Of a stretch of 64,000 nucleotides of DNA, positions 1 to 7,671 are shown in pieces. The notes under the pieces are model-generated. The model made no database searches. It was not told where the DNA came from and saw only the letters and a program-made list of their open reading frames with translations. The DNA is from Saccharicrinis aurantiacus. Its GTDB lineage: Bacteria > Bacteroidota > Bacteroidia > Bacteroidales > Marinilabiliaceae. Where the stretch lies: the NCBI RefSeq assembly GCF_001660705.2, contig NZ_LYBV02000021.1, positions 97,019 to 161,018 of the forward strand, in the 5' to 3' direction. Numbering within the stretch: the stretch's first letter is position 1; each line of letters begins with the position of its first letter. A program made the position numbers and the translations under genes.

Positions 1-770
1 ACTATATCCGTTTTCATGAAACAGCGATGAAGCGCTATAAAGATACCCGTCTTTTCTTAGGAGTAGGTTATCATTTAGATATTCATTCTAATATTCAAGA
101 TAACCTACTCGATTTAGAGAGTGAAACGCCCGTATTAACAAGTCATTATTTATATAATACAGCGCATGGTTTTTCTACAACAGGCTATACTATGTCCGGA
201 GTCTCCCTTAGTGCATCCTACGATAGTCGTGATAATACCACCAATCCTTACTCAGGAAGATATGCATACATTAACTTCAGAATGAATCCAGAATGGTTGG
301 GTAGTGATCAGGGGTCAACAATGTTATGGGCCGAATACCGCGATTACATAAATTTAGATAAAAATAGACCGCGCCATATGTTGGCATTCTGGACTTACGC
401 ATCATCCGTTACTTCAGGTAATGTTCCCTATTTAGATTTACCAGCATTGGGTTGGGATCAGTTCGGGAAATCAGGAAGGGCTTATACCAAGGGGCGCTTT
501 ATGGGCGAAGACCTATGGTATGCCGAGATGGAGTACCGCGTACCTTTGCAGAAAATTAAAGATACATTTGGGGCAGTTGCCTTTGTAAATGCTACTTCGG
601 CCAGTAATAGAATGAACGATGTTCATTTATTTGATCATGTTGATATTGGTGCAGGAGTCGGTTTACGTATCATGATTAATAAAAAGCGTAAAACAAATTT
701 AACGCTTGATTATGCCTGGGGTCAATACGGAGCTAGTGGGTTCTATCTTGGTATTAACGAAACATTCTAA
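1..770 (+). CDS. Omp85/BamA-type outer-membrane beta-barrel protein, C-terminal part (5' truncated by window)
   Basis: The reading frame is open from the first bases of the window, so the gene starts upstream; the visible part is about 256 residues. It reads as the C-terminal half of an Omp85-superfamily 16-stranded barrel: alternating amphipathic strands, a segment of the type SASYDSRDNTTNPYSGRY that matches the barrel DNR/P-x-G-R signature, a motif GRFMGEDLWYAEMEYRVPL like the strand before the last loops of surface-antigen (D15/Bac_surface_Ag) domains, and a terminal aromatic, Phe, which is the BAM recognition end. Omp85 members insert or translocate proteins at the outer membrane; the N-terminal domains that would decide the subfamily lie outside the window. 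A stop at 768-770 ends it. Family assignment is fairly sure, role unknown. Confidence 0.75.
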   Translation, partial: YIRFHETAMKRYKDTRLFLGVGYHLDIHSNIQDNLLDLESETPVLTSHYLYNTAHGFSTTGYTMSGVSLSASYDSRDNTTNPYSGRYAYINFRMNPEWLGSDQGSTMLWAEYRDYINLDKNRPRHMLAFWTYASSVTSGNVPYLDLPALGWDQFGKSGRAYTKGRFMGEDLWYAEMEYRVPLQKIKDTFGAVAFVNATSASNRMNDVHLFDHVDIGAGVGLRIMINKKRKTNLTLDYAWGQYGASGFYLGINETF

Positions 771-885
771 TATTATTTCATTTTTTATATTGTAAATAAA
801 CAAACCTAACCCTAATTCTTTTCTCACTTTCAATACCTCTGTGCAAAAAGGGGTGTTTTTTCTAGAAATTCAAATAAGAGAAATT

Positions 886-2361
886 ATGCGTTTTAAAAAT
901 ATAATTTATTCAAGTGCTATATTATTTGCGGTATTCACATCGTGCTCGCCTAAGACAGAGAGTTGCAAAAGTAGCTCAGATCCTAAAAAAGCCATTATGA
1001 ATACTGTAATTGCACAAAAAGATCCGATAATAAGTGTAGCTCCAAATCTTGAAATAGCAGCCATGGGCGACTATGCTGATGCCAAATCAATAGGTACCTT
1101 GGCATATGAGTGGGGTTATGCAATGGTGCGTATGGAACAAGCTATGCGCGAATATATCGATGTGCCTAACCCTAAGCCACAAACCAGTTATCGTGCACCA
1201 TTAAACGAAATAGGTTGGGCTAGGAGACTACCTACAGCAGACGATAAGGATATGCCTACAGCAAATAATGATACCTATTACATGAGTGCAGTTGTTGATT
1301 TAACTGAGCCTTACATATTAGAAACTCCAGATACAGATGGACGATATTATGTGGTAAATGTTTTTGATATGTACCACAATTTAACCGAGTATATTGGAAA
1401 AAGAAATACGGGTACAAAAGCTCAAAAAGTGGCTCTTGTGCCTCCGGGTTGGACAGGTAAGTTACCTAAAGGCGTTACAAAAACAGTAACATCAAATACA
1501 AAGAAAGTATGGCTTTGGGGTAGGGTACACGTACTCGAAGGTGAGGATGTTGCAAAGGTACATGGTTTGCAAGATCAGTTTGTGTTAAAATCTTTAAGTG
1601 AATTTGGTGGTAAGCGTAATGTAGTTAAAACAACTACTTTACCTGCTATGCCTGAGTATCCAGTAACAGATTCTTTACGCTTTTATAAATACCTTGCTTT
1701 TGCAATGAGTCAAAACGAAATACTAGCGGATGATAAATCTTTAGTGGGACAATTAGAGCGCATTGGTATTAAAGATGGTAAATTTCATGAGTCGGAGCTT
1801 AACGAGCATCGTTTAAGAGGATTAAAAGAAGCTGCAGTTGATGGACCATTAGCAATATTAGCTTCTATGTATTCATCTTCGTTTGTTAATAACGGTTGGA
1901 ACGTAGCCTTAAAATTAGATAATTATGGTTACGATTTCTCTTTCCGTTCTCTTATTGCAGGTCCATATTTAGGTGGTCAGGGCGAAAAAGAAGCCATGTA
2001 TCCAATCCGATTCACCGATAGTGATAACAAACCTGCATTGGGTGTAAATACTTATAAAATTCACTTTGATAAAGAACCACCAGTAAATTCTTTCTGGTCC
2101 TTAACTCTTTACGATGCTACCAATAAATTATTTGTTGATAATGAGTTAAATCGTTATAAGTTTAGTTCAGAGTCTGAAGCACTAAAAAGAAATGAAGATG
2201 GATCGTTTGATATCATTCTTCAGAATAAAAAGCCAGAAAATACCGATAACTGGTTGCCTGCTCCGGAAGGAAATTTCTATCTGATTTTAAGAATGTATGA
2301 GCCTAAGCAAGAGGTTATTGATTTAAGCTATCAATTCCCACAAATGGTTAGGATGAACTAA
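886..2361 (+). CDS. DUF1254/DUF1214 domain lipoprotein (first of a tandem pair)
   Basis: 491 residues. I chose the ATG at 886 over the in-frame GTG at 841 because it gives a lipoprotein signal directly (MRFKNIIYSSAILFAVFTSC, lipobox Cys near residue 20). Residues about 50-200 match DUF1254 and the C-terminal part, with FWSLTLYD, NEDGS and NWLPAPEG, matches DUF1214 (COG5361). The family is widespread in bacteria, algae and giant viruses, with no established reaction; in Gram-negative bacteria members are exported. Here it should sit in the periplasm or on the outer membrane. The next gene starts 40 bases downstream and encodes a paralogue, so the two are probably one transcript ended by the strong hairpin at 3903-3937. 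A weak hairpin followed by T's at about 835-861 may end the upstream barrel gene. Confidence 0.88.
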   Translation: MRFKNIIYSSAILFAVFTSCSPKTESCKSSSDPKKAIMNTVIAQKDPIISVAPNLEIAAMGDYADAKSIGTLAYEWGYAMVRMEQAMREYIDVPNPKPQTSYRAPLNEIGWARRLPTADDKDMPTANNDTYYMSAVVDLTEPYILETPDTDGRYYVVNVFDMYHNLTEYIGKRNTGTKAQKVALVPPGWTGKLPKGVTKTVTSNTKKVWLWGRVHVLEGEDVAKVHGLQDQFVLKSLSEFGGKRNVVKTTTLPAMPEYPVTDSLRFYKYLAFAMSQNEILADDKSLVGQLERIGIKDGKFHESELNEHRLRGLKEAAVDGPLAILASMYSSSFVNNGWNVALKLDNYGYDFSFRSLIAGPYLGGQGEKEAMYPIRFTDSDNKPALGVNTYKIHFDKEPPVNSFWSLTLYDATNKLFVDNELNRYKFSSESEALKRNEDGSFDIILQNKKPENTDNWLPAPEGNFYLILRMYEPKQEVIDLSYQFPQMVRMN

Positions 2362-2401
2362 ATCAGATTATTTATTAGGGTTGCTCATTAAATTATACAT
2401 T

Positions 2402-3838
2402 ATGGATATGAAAAATATAAGCTTAACGCTATTAGTCATTTTAATGGGGCTTAGTAGTTGTCAGCAGACAAGAAATACTAAAGAAAGTTCTACCAATAAT
2501 AAATTCAATTCCATTGAGGAACAAGTAGCCTACCAACGTGCTTTTGAAGCCGTGGTTTGGGCTACTCCTGCAACGGCTATTTATCGCTTGCGCGAAGGAT
2601 TTTTAGATGTACCTGGGGTAGACGATAATGTGGTTGTGGCCTATTCGAAGCCGGCATTATCTATACATAAAGCCATCACAGCAAATACGGCAACACCATA
2701 TATCACCGCTTATACTGATTTACGTAATGGCCCAGTTGTTTTAGAGGTTCCAGCCGTAAGTGAAAAGGCAAGTTTATACGGTCAAGTTGTTGATGCATGG
2801 CAATCAACAATTGCAGGTGTTGGCCCTTCGGGTGCCGACAAAGGAAAAGGAGGGAAGTATCTATTAATACCGCCCAATTACAATGGTCCTATTCCAGCAT
2901 CGGGTTATATTCCCGTGCAATCCACTACGTATCGCTTGGCGCTTGTTTTTCGTTCAATACGAGGGAAAAATGCTACCGATGAAGATGCTTATGCCTACAC
3001 GCAAAGTATGAAAATGTATTATTTGGGAGATAAAACCACAGAAACAAAATTTGTTGATGGAATACCTCATAAATTAAATACGCTTCCGCGATATGATTAT
3101 AGAGCCTTGGAAGATATTCATGCTATTTTTAGTGTGGAGCCAGTTCTTGAAAGGGATAAAGTGATGATGGGTATGTTGGCCTCTATTGGTATTGAAAAAG
3201 GAAAACCCTTTAATCCAACTCCGCGCATGAAAGAGATCTTTGATATGGCTGCTAAAGATGCTTATGCCTATATGCACAATTTAGTAGATCAACATCATAC
3301 AGATGGATTGTATTGGGAAGATAGAAACTGGAGTTTTGTGATGCGATCAGATAATGCTGATGGTTTCGAATTTGTATCAGAAGATCAAATTCAATTAGAT
3401 AAACGTGCTGCTGCGTGGAGTTTCTTTACTCTTTATCCTAAAAAATTAGGAGAACGTCCCGCTACTGTATATTTAGCGCCAACTGCCGATGATGCGGGTA
3501 ATGCTTTAGAGGCAGGTAACTTGTATAAAATAACTATTCCTAAGGATATACCAGCTAAGCAGTTTTGGTCTGTAACAGTATATGATGATGTTACTTGGGC
3601 ATTTATCGATAATGAAATGGAACGTTCTGGTCTGGGTTTATTTAATACCCCGGATATGCAAATGAATGAGGATGGCAGTGTTGATGTATATTTTGGTCCG
3701 GAAGCGCCTAAAGGATTAGAGTCTAATTGGGTTCCAACAGAAGGAAAGAAACCATACGTTTGGTTACGTTTATATGGGCCCGATGAGGCATTTTGGGATA
3801 AGTCTTTTGTTATGCCAGATGTACAATTGGTAAAATAA
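2402..3838 (+). CDS. DUF1254/DUF1214 domain lipoprotein (second of a tandem pair)
   Basis: 478 residues from the ATG at 2402, with another ATG at 2408; an in-frame TTG at 2381 would only lengthen the signal. MDMKNISLTLLVILMGLSSC is a lipoprotein signal. The DUF1254 region (conserved AYQRAFEAVVWATPATAIYRL and TPYITAYTDLRNGPVVLEVP) is followed by DUF1214 with FWSVTVYDD, NEDGSVDVYFGP and NWVPTEG. It has the same order as its upstream neighbour but is clearly diverged, so this is an old duplication or two members of different subgroups rather than a recent copy. Reaction and substrate are unknown. It converges on the WG-repeat gene with a shared terminator between them. Confidence 0.87.
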   Translation: MDMKNISLTLLVILMGLSSCQQTRNTKESSTNNKFNSIEEQVAYQRAFEAVVWATPATAIYRLREGFLDVPGVDDNVVVAYSKPALSIHKAITANTATPYITAYTDLRNGPVVLEVPAVSEKASLYGQVVDAWQSTIAGVGPSGADKGKGGKYLLIPPNYNGPIPASGYIPVQSTTYRLALVFRSIRGKNATDEDAYAYTQSMKMYYLGDKTTETKFVDGIPHKLNTLPRYDYRALEDIHAIFSVEPVLERDKVMMGMLASIGIEKGKPFNPTPRMKEIFDMAAKDAYAYMHNLVDQHHTDGLYWEDRNWSFVMRSDNADGFEFVSEDQIQLDKRAAAWSFFTLYPKKLGERPATVYLAPTADDAGNALEAGNLYKITIPKDIPAKQFWSVTVYDDVTWAFIDNEMERSGLGLFNTPDMQMNEDGSVDVYFGPEAPKGLESNWVPTEGKKPYVWLRLYGPDEAFWDKSFVMPDVQLVK

Positions 3839-3902
3839 ACATCTTTTGTTGTATAGTGTCGTTGTTAGCCAACTGGCTAATAACATTGTGTTATGTATGT
3901 GA

Positions 3903-3937
3903 GAAAGGGGTTATGGACATAGTCCATAACCCCTTTC
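3903..3937. terminator. Bidirectional terminator between convergent genes
   Basis: Perfect 16-bp inverted repeat, GAAAGGGGTTATGGAC (3903-3918) and GTCCATAACCCCTTTC (3922-3937), with a 3-base loop. It lies between the second DUF1254 gene (+) and the WG-repeat gene (-). The U-tract is poor on both strands, so strength is inferred from the stem and the convergent position. Confidence 0.7.
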
Positions 3938-3958
3938 GAATATTTTAAGAAGCCTGTG

Positions 3959-5299
3959 CTATTTGGCTAATAATCGCTTTAAAGTTGCCATTCCTTTAGC
4001 TTTGATATCTTTAGCGGATTTCAAGTTAAAATATAATGAACTTTCTGTCTTCCATACAGTTTTACCCTCTTTGTTAATGTAGCCCCATCCATTTGAAAAT
4101 TCGACTTCAGCTAATCCATTAATAAATGGATAAGCATATTTAAATTGAGGATTAATGGAGTATTCACCTTTTGTATTTATGAATCCCCAGTAGCCATCCT
4201 CTAAAACAGGCGCTAATCCTTCGTTAAACCACATAGCGTATTCATATCGTCCATCAACAGCTTGGTTACCTTCTTTATTGATGAATATCCATTTGTTACC
4301 TTGTTTTACAGGAGCAAGTTCATTTATAAACTGCCATGCATCACTATAACTAGGTTCTATTATTACATTGCCTTCTGAATCCATAAAACCATAATCACTA
4401 CCATTTTTCGTAAAGTAGGTCAAACCATCGTTAAAAAATCCTGCCTCCTCGTAAATAGCAGGGATGGCAATAGCACCTTCTTTATTAATAAATCCTATTT
4501 TATAATCCTCTGTCTGAACAAGCGATAATCCCCCGTAAAATGAATTGGGATATCTAAAATCTGAATTTAGGGTAAATTTTACATTAAATGTATTTCCTTT
4601 ATATTCTATACATTTATAACTATTCTCATTACTTTCTCTTACAAATGCTAAATTGTCATAGAATTCACTCGCGTAAGAATAGGTATCTCCTATATTTACC
4701 CCTTGTTTGTCAATGTATTGTACCTTCCCATTGCTGTACGTGAGTGCAAGTCCATTTTTAGAAAATTCATATGCTTCTCTGTATTTATAATCAATAACAG
4801 GTTCTAGATTATGGTTAATATAGCCATACACTTCTGTTGTGCTTGTTTCTTCAGTATAATATGGCACTAGAATATAATAATTATCATAGAGGTCAGAATC
4901 ATTTAGGTTGTCACCATTCTTATTGTAGTGCTTAATGTTATCATTATTTCTATAATAACCATAGTACTCAGTTTCTTTACTATTGTTATAATCCCAAAAT
5001 GTACTAACAACATCGTTATACTCTGTTTTTTCGGTAATCTCGCGTGTTTTAGAAACGGCAGCCATGTCATAGCTAAAATGTTGTGCGAATTCGAATTCTA
5101 GAGTTTTTACATTACCGTCCTTGTCTATATAGCCTCCTTTGTTAGCTTCATGAATTGGCCAGTATTTGTTACTACGACCACCTGTTAATAAGCTCGATCC
5201 TGATTCTCCAGGTTTGGGGTCATCTTTTTTACAGGATACTGTACATAATGCAAGGGCTATAAATGCAAGGCCAGCTAGTTTTAAAGTTTTCATATTCAT
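3959..5299 (-). CDS. WG-repeat lipoprotein
   Basis: 446 residues. MNMKTLKLAGLAFIALALCTVSC is a lipoprotein signal (Cys 23). The rest is a string of WG/KWG repeats of about 45-50 residues, each holding a G-(F/Y/W)-I-(N/D)-K-(E/D)-G unit: IGFINKEGAI, YGFMDSEGNV, KWIFINKEGN, YWGFINTKGE, GWGYINKEGK, preceded by more diverged copies in the N-terminal half. Proteins of this type are exported and of unknown function; the repeats form a beta-rich array usually taken as a binding surface. It is a single gene, upstream of a 570-base intergenic region and convergent with the DUF1254 pair. Nothing in the sequence ties it to the PUL. Confidence 0.85.
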   Translation of the reverse strand: MNMKTLKLAGLAFIALALCTVSCKKDDPKPGESGSSLLTGGRSNKYWPIHEANKGGYIDKDGNVKTLEFEFAQHFSYDMAAVSKTREITEKTEYNDVVSTFWDYNNSKETEYYGYYRNNDNIKHYNKNGDNLNDSDLYDNYYILVPYYTEETSTTEVYGYINHNLEPVIDYKYREAYEFSKNGLALTYSNGKVQYIDKQGVNIGDTYSYASEFYDNLAFVRESNENSYKCIEYKGNTFNVKFTLNSDFRYPNSFYGGLSLVQTEDYKIGFINKEGAIAIPAIYEEAGFFNDGLTYFTKNGSDYGFMDSEGNVIIEPSYSDAWQFINELAPVKQGNKWIFINKEGNQAVDGRYEYAMWFNEGLAPVLEDGYWGFINTKGEYSINPQFKYAYPFINGLAEVEFSNGWGYINKEGKTVWKTESSLYFNLKSAKDIKAKGMATLKRLLAK

Positions 5300-5647
5300 A
5301 TGTTATAATTAAATGTTTAGGAGTTAAATAGTTTAAACAAGCTTCTTACCCTATTTTATTAATAGAGCAACAGGGCTTTATTGTGGAATTATAAATTGGA
5401 TGTGTGTTTGCTTTTTATTTAGGTCGCAATATTATAATAAAATGTAATGGTGTGCAATGTTAATCATAATATATTTTTAGTCATTCGTAAAATATCTGTT
5501 ATGCTGACATTAGATGGATCGATACTTAATATAACTATAAAAGGATGGTAATTGAGGTACTTTTATTCGGTATAGATAATACATTTAGCATATTTTTGAT
5601 TCCTATATGCAAGCAATTTTCCTTTAAAGCTATTGTAGCTAATATTT

Positions 5648-5726
5648 CATAGGTATCGCGCAAATATTCCTTACCTATGGAAAAAAAATTCCATAGGTAA
5701 GGAAAAAAAACTGCATAGGTATGGAA
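5648..5726. repeat. Four-copy CATAGGTA array with about 22-bp pitch
   Basis: The 8-mer CATAGGTA occurs at 5648 (+), 5672 (-, as TACCTATG), 5692 (+) and 5714 (+), at intervals of 24, 20 and 22 bp. Copies two and three lie inside a perfect 16-bp inverted repeat, TTCCTTACCTATGGAA (5667-5682) and TTCCATAGGTAAGGAA (5689-5704), joined by six A's. The spacers are A-tracts. The layout resembles the arrays at 32936 and 63904, which use other core sequences. Function is unknown; regulator binding sites at two-helical-turn spacing are one reading. Confidence 0.75.
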
Positions 5727-5765
5727 TTTTACCTCCTTGTATATGTTTGATTATCAATAATTATT

Positions 5766-5789
5766 AAAGGTGAAGAAATCACCTTTTTT
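5766..5789. terminator. Hairpin terminator near the 3' end of the TPR/HTH regulator gene
   Basis: Perfect 8-bp stem AAAGGTGA / TCACCTTT with loop AGAAA. On the + strand it is followed by a run of six T's counting the stem end; on the - strand it follows the stop of the regulator gene by about 80 bases but has a short U-tract. It may act in both directions. Confidence 0.5.
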
Positions 5790-5869
5790 AAGGTGTTATC
5801 CGGGTTGATAAATAGAATGTAGTTAAGCTAAAGCTACAGTGATGTTCGTTATGCAAAATCCTACTTTAG

Positions 5870-7510
5870 TTATTTGGCTCCACCAATATTGGTCATGTAT
5901 GTACTCAACTTTTCTTCGTGCGCCAATCCTATTTTTTTTCGGATGCGATAGCGCGATGTATGCACACTTTGTAATGAGATGTTGAGTATCTGTGCCATTT
6001 CGTTACTGTCAAAATTAAGTTTTATCAATGCGCAATGTTTCTGTTCTGTAAAAGTAAGTTCAGGATGCTTTTTCTGCAGTTCTTCGTAAAAACGGTCATT
6101 AATTTCTTTGAATCTTACATCAAAATCGTTCCATAAATTCTTTTTCTGATTCAGATGTTTGTGCTGTAATTCCTTATACTTTAATGGTAAATCTTGCTTT
6201 ATAATATTCAATAGCTCATTCACAGCTTGCTCTTTCTCTAGCATTTGCAGGGCATTGCTGGTTAAATCTTTATTTTTAAGTTCGAGTATGGCATTACTTT
6301 TTTCCTTTTCCAATTCTTGCTTAACCGTTATGTTTTTAATTTTGCTTTGATGGCGGTAACGCAGATAAACCACAAAACCACTAAGTATCAAAAGTAGAGA
6401 AATCAGTTGCCACTGAAGTCGAGAAGAGTTTTTCGATTTAATAATTAAGTTCTGGGCATTAATCTGATCTTCTCTTTTATTAATGGTCTCTTTATATCTG
6501 TTCTTAACTTCAAAAAGGTTTTGATTGCGTTTGTTGGTTAAATTAAACAAGCTGTCAGCCGCATGGGTTGAGGCTAATAAATTACTATAGGCTTTATTCA
6601 TTAAGCCTTTTTGTTTATAGATTTCCGATATTTTAAGATATAGCTCAGGTTTAAATTCTACATATGCACCATAACTTTCCATTATATCTAAACTCTTGTG
6701 GTAATAAAATAAAGCACTGTCTACCTCTTCTTTTGCAACCTTCAAATCTCCCAGAAAAGAGTATATCACTGTTTTGTACTTTTCTTCGTTTTTACCTAAA
6801 TATTGAAGCGATTTATATAAATGTGTTTTAGATCGGTGGTAACGCCCAAACTGTAAATAAATATATCCTTTATTGGCATCAACATACGGCAAGTGTTTGT
6901 CCTTTGGCTTGTTGTAGCTGCATGAATCAAGGTAACTAAACGCAACATCATATTGCTTTTTATCCATATAAAGTGTGGCGATGCTAAAATAGGTAGAGAT
7001 GATTTGAGAAGTGAAATGATCATTTTCAATTTCTTTGGCTAAGCGCAAGGCATATTCAAAGTGTTGCAGTGCTTTAACTTCTTTATTAAAAATGTTGTAC
7101 AAAATACCAAGGTTTCGGTTTATGGTGATAATGTAACTCTTAGGGGTGTTTGAACTAACATTTAATTGGGCTTCCCATAAGTTATCAAAGGCCGTTTCGT
7201 AGTTTCCCCTAAATCTGTCAATATCGCTTAGGCCAATTAGGCATTTGATGGTATTTATAGAATCGTACTTGCTTTTTGCAGTTGTTAATAACTGGCTCAA
7301 TTCTCGATACGATTGATTGGGTGTGCTGTTGATATTACTTATGGAAGCCTTCAGTTCTTTTTCTAATTTCACCTTGGATGAATCAATATTAGATTGTGCA
7401 TCTGAGTAGTGGCTAAATAGAGTGATAAATAATAGCAATAACAGTGGTGTTTTGATTAAGTGTTTGATTTGTAGTGTTCTATTTAATTTTATACTTGCTA
7501 TATCAATCAT
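5870..7510 (-). CDS. TPR-containing membrane transcriptional regulator with C-terminal LuxR-like HTH
   Basis: 546 residues. Cleavable signal or N-terminal anchor at 17-38, a periplasmic TPR-like helical region at about 60-325 (for example ALQHFEYALRLAKE and ALFYYHKSLDIMESYG), one transmembrane segment at about 366-384, a cytoplasmic coiled coil at about 390-440 and a C-terminal helix-turn-helix at about 485-530 (LTFTEQKHCALIK ... MAQILNISLQSVHTSRYRIRKKI). This sensor-TM-DNA-binding layout is like SusR-type and related Bacteroidota one-component regulators that sense sugar in the periplasm. It is divergent from the GH3 gene with 161 bases between the starts, so it may control that gene or the whole PUL. 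The ligand is unknown. It is one of two such regulators in this locus. Confidence 0.82.
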   Translation of the reverse strand: MIDIASIKLNRTLQIKHLIKTPLLLLLFITLFSHYSDAQSNIDSSKVKLEKELKASISNINSTPNQSYRELSQLLTTAKSKYDSINTIKCLIGLSDIDRFRGNYETAFDNLWEAQLNVSSNTPKSYIITINRNLGILYNIFNKEVKALQHFEYALRLAKEIENDHFTSQIISTYFSIATLYMDKKQYDVAFSYLDSCSYNKPKDKHLPYVDANKGYIYLQFGRYHRSKTHLYKSLQYLGKNEEKYKTVIYSFLGDLKVAKEEVDSALFYYHKSLDIMESYGAYVEFKPELYLKISEIYKQKGLMNKAYSNLLASTHAADSLFNLTNKRNQNLFEVKNRYKETINKREDQINAQNLIIKSKNSSRLQWQLISLLLILSGFVVYLRYRHQSKIKNITVKQELEKEKSNAILELKNKDLTSNALQMLEKEQAVNELLNIIKQDLPLKYKELQHKHLNQKKNLWNDFDVRFKEINDRFYEELQKKHPELTFTEQKHCALIKLNFDSNEMAQILNISLQSVHTSRYRIRKKIGLAHEEKLSTYMTNIGGAK

Positions 7511-7605
7511 TTTATAGGCTTTAAGAGTAGCGTTAGACTAGCTTTATATGTGAGCTGACTAGTTATTGTTCAGTGATAAAATGTTAAATCGGGATGTCAA
7601 TATAA

Positions 7606-7613
7606 TACTTTTG
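7606..7613 (+). promoter_or_regulatory. Candidate -7 promoter element for the GH3 gene
   Basis: TACTTTTG matches the Bacteroidota -7 consensus TAnnTTTG, 58 bases before the GH3 start. No good TTTG is seen at the -33 spacing, which would suit an activator-dependent promoter. This is only a motif match. Confidence 0.35.
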
Positions 7614-7671
7614 ATGGAAACATTTCATGATTAAATATTTCATTTGCTTATCGTAGCCATGGGGTTTAATT

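Larger units (their letters stand above)
5300..5869. other. Intergenic region with a periodic motif array and a hairpin
   Basis: No gene is supported in this 570-base AT-rich stretch. It holds the CATAGGTA array (5648-5726) and a terminator-like hairpin (5766-5789). It contains the promoter of the WG-repeat gene (-), but I found no TAnnTTTG match in the expected place. Confidence 0.7.

Noticed and set aside
803..816. Telomere-like CCCTAA repeats
   Set aside because: Single units in intergenic leaders, not tandem arrays; better seen as part of a leader motif.
841..885. GTG start at 841 for the first DUF1254 gene
   Set aside because: It would put 15 residues before a complete lipoprotein signal that begins at the ATG at 886.
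5648..5726. CRISPR array
   Set aside because: Only four 8-base words, mixed orientation and 12-16-base AT spacers; CRISPR repeats are 23 bases or longer, direct and with unique 30-base spacers. No cas gene is present.
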